Of a DNA stretch of 6,063 nt, positions 5,490 to 6,063 are shown piece after piece. The DNA comes from Peptococcaceae bacterium. Lineage in GTDB: Bacteria > Bacillota > Dehalobacteriia > UBA4068 > UBA4997. Within the stretch, counting starts at the first letter, position 1, and every line of letters starts with the position of its first letter. Under the pieces are notes generated by a model. That model saw only the letters and a list, made by a program, of their open reading frames with translations. It was not told where the DNA came from and made no database searches. The position numbers and the translations under genes are program-made. The stretch lies in NCBI GenBank assembly GCA_019421315.1, contig JAHZFN010000002.1, forward strand, positions 11,502-17,564. Direction: 5' to 3'.

Positions 5490-5757
5490 TATACTGTATT
5501 TATAATTTTATAATCTTATAATTTATACTATATTTATTATTTAATTCATTATTAATTCTGTTTATTTTTCCCCATAAACACAGCCGTCCGTTGCCGTTCC
5601 GTTCTTCATCAAACCGCCGTCCTTTGCCGACAATATTCAAAAGCGGCAATGCTGCAATAACCCAAACCAAGCATTACGGGGTTTCAACATATTCCATTCT
5701 CCCCCAACCAATATTCCAAGATGAAAAAACTGAGAAATCAGCAAGCCAAAACCTTAG

Positions 5758-5783
5758 CGGGCATTGCTACGTTGTCAAGCCCG
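5758..5783 (-). promoter_or_regulatory. Hairpin early in the yvcK leader
   Basis: CGGGC at 5758-5762 pairs with GCCCG at 5779-5783. The stem continues with TTG/CAA across one bulged base, for 8 bp in all around a 9-nt loop. In the leftward transcript it lies about 40-65 nt from the predicted start. Downstream, at 5741-5724, a weak 4-bp stem (CTGA/TCAG) is followed by six T residues, so an attenuator-like arrangement is conceivable but weakly supported. Confidence 0.4.
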
Positions 5784-5828
5784 TTCCCTTTTTCAGACAG
5801 TTCAAAAAGCCAAAAGGTCAACAAATAT

Positions 5829-5857
5829 ATTATAACACATGAGAGCAGGGTTTTCCA
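5829..5857 (-). promoter_or_regulatory. Extended -10 promoter driving yvcK
   Basis: On the minus strand TGTTATAAT gives a perfect TATAAT (5834-5829) with the extended-10 TGn (5837-5835). At 17-bp spacing the -35 is TGGAAA, matching TTGACA at 4 of 6 positions. The start would be near 5822, leaving about 460 nt of leader before the yvcK ATG. It is the best promoter match I found upstream of yvcK. AT-rich strings nearer the gene could also act. Confidence 0.6.
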
Positions 5858-5985
5858 GATATTTTACGCACAGAAGGCAGTAGCGGCGGCAGCAAAACCC
5901 CTGCCCCAAGCCTTATTGTCCCAAAAAGCAAAATGCCGCCGCCAACCGCCGAATAAACGCTGCACCAAAACGGCAAACCGCAAAC

Positions 5986-6037
5986 AAAAAAACCGTCGGC
6001 GGCTGCCAAAACGGCGGCAGGCACCAACGGTTTTTTT
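5986..6037. terminator. Bidirectional rho-independent terminator
   Basis: AAAAAAACCGT (5986-5996) and ACGGTTTTTTT (6027-6037) form a perfect 11-bp inverted repeat. Inside it CTGCC (6003-6007) pairs with GGCAG (6016-6020). Either strand yields a GC-bearing hairpin ending in seven T residues. Placed to the right of the yvcK promoter, it most likely ends transcription of a leftward gene beyond the window, insulating yvcK. It could equally serve a rightward transcript. Confidence 0.8.
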
Positions 6038-6063
6038 ATGAAAAATTCGTTGAATTTGTTTGT

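Larger units (their letters stand above)
5363..5985 (-). other. Long stretch without a convincing gene: yvcK leader and upstream DNA
   Basis: No reading frame here has the length, composition and start signals of a real protein gene. The part next to yvcK (about 5380-5580) is extremely AT-rich and holds several TATAAT-like strings that cannot be ranked. The part from 5583 to 5822 is of ordinary composition and would be transcribed as leader from the promoter at 5829-5857. Two very short minus-strand frames with plausible ribosome sites lie in it: 17 codons at 5690-5637 (GGGGGAG 8 nt upstream) and 15 codons at 5609-5562 (AAAGGA 10 nt upstream). Neither resembles a known leader peptide. No T-box, or other riboswitch consensus that I could recognise, is present. 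Confidence 0.6.

Noticed and set aside
5748..5779. Perfect TTGACA on the minus strand at about 5778-5773 as a -35 box for yvcK
   Set aside because: At 16-18 bp spacing the -10 positions read TAAGGT, AAGGTT and AGGTTT, too far from TATAAT.
5591..5842. Plus-strand open frame of 83 codons
   Set aside because: It has no ribosome site, domain or signal peptide, and it lies opposite the proposed leader and promoter.
5830..6027. Minus-strand hydrophobic frame of 65 codons (VPAAVLAAADGFFVCGLPFW...)
   Set aside because: It begins with TTG inside the terminator stem, with no ribosome site, and overlaps the predicted yvcK promoter. The hydrophobicity probably reflects the base composition.
5721..6041. 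Plus-strand open frame of 106 codons rich in Lys, Arg and Ala
   Set aside because: There is no ribosome site before the ATG, it runs through the strong terminator hairpin, and its low-complexity basic tail comes from the GC-rich repeats.
6038..6063. Plus-strand ATG directly after the terminator T-run, continuing to the right edge
   Set aside because: No ribosome site fits in front of it, and only eight codons are visible, so a gene start cannot be supported.

Overview
The window reads as a housekeeping segment of a low-to-moderate GC Bacillota (Firmicutes) chromosome, probably an anaerobic Clostridia or Negativicutes relative. The evidence is the pairing of yvcK-whiA with a speA-like/tmk/holB block, the AT-rich intergenic DNA, AGGAGG-type ribosome binding sites, and a YvcK that carries an N-terminal membrane extension. 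The genus cannot be fixed from the sequence. All five genes lie on the minus strand and are read from right to left.

Layout in transcription order. A strong hairpin with T-tracts on both strands (5986-6037) separates the window from whatever lies to the right. An extended -10 promoter (5829-5857) then opens a leader of about 460 nt (5822-5363). The leader has no convincing protein gene but holds a hairpin, very AT-rich DNA and short direct repeats. yvcK (5362-4082) follows. A 268-nt gap holds a second extended -10 promoter, an 11-bp direct repeat and a GC-rich hairpin, and leads into whiA (3813-2863). Next come a speA-like Orn/Lys/Arg decarboxylase-family gene (2712-1315), tmk (1235-483) and the 5' part of holB (393-1), which runs off the left edge.

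The genes cover cell-envelope and carbon-flux control (YvcK), a division-linked DNA-binding protein (WhiA), dTTP synthesis (Tmk) and the clamp-loader delta' subunit (HolB). The gene order is a join of two well-known neighbourhoods, rapZ-yvcK-whiA and speA-tmk-(darA-yaaR)-holB. No rapZ, darA or yaaR is visible in the window.

Two things stand out. First, a 69-bp repeat occurs three times in the intergenic spaces (395-463, 2714-2782, 2796-2864). Two copies place the same AGAGAGG ribosome binding site 10 nt before a start codon (holB and the speA-like gene). Second, the speA-like protein is full length but has glutamate where the family has the PLP-binding lysine, and other PLP-pocket signatures are altered too, so it looks like a conserved pseudo-decarboxylase.
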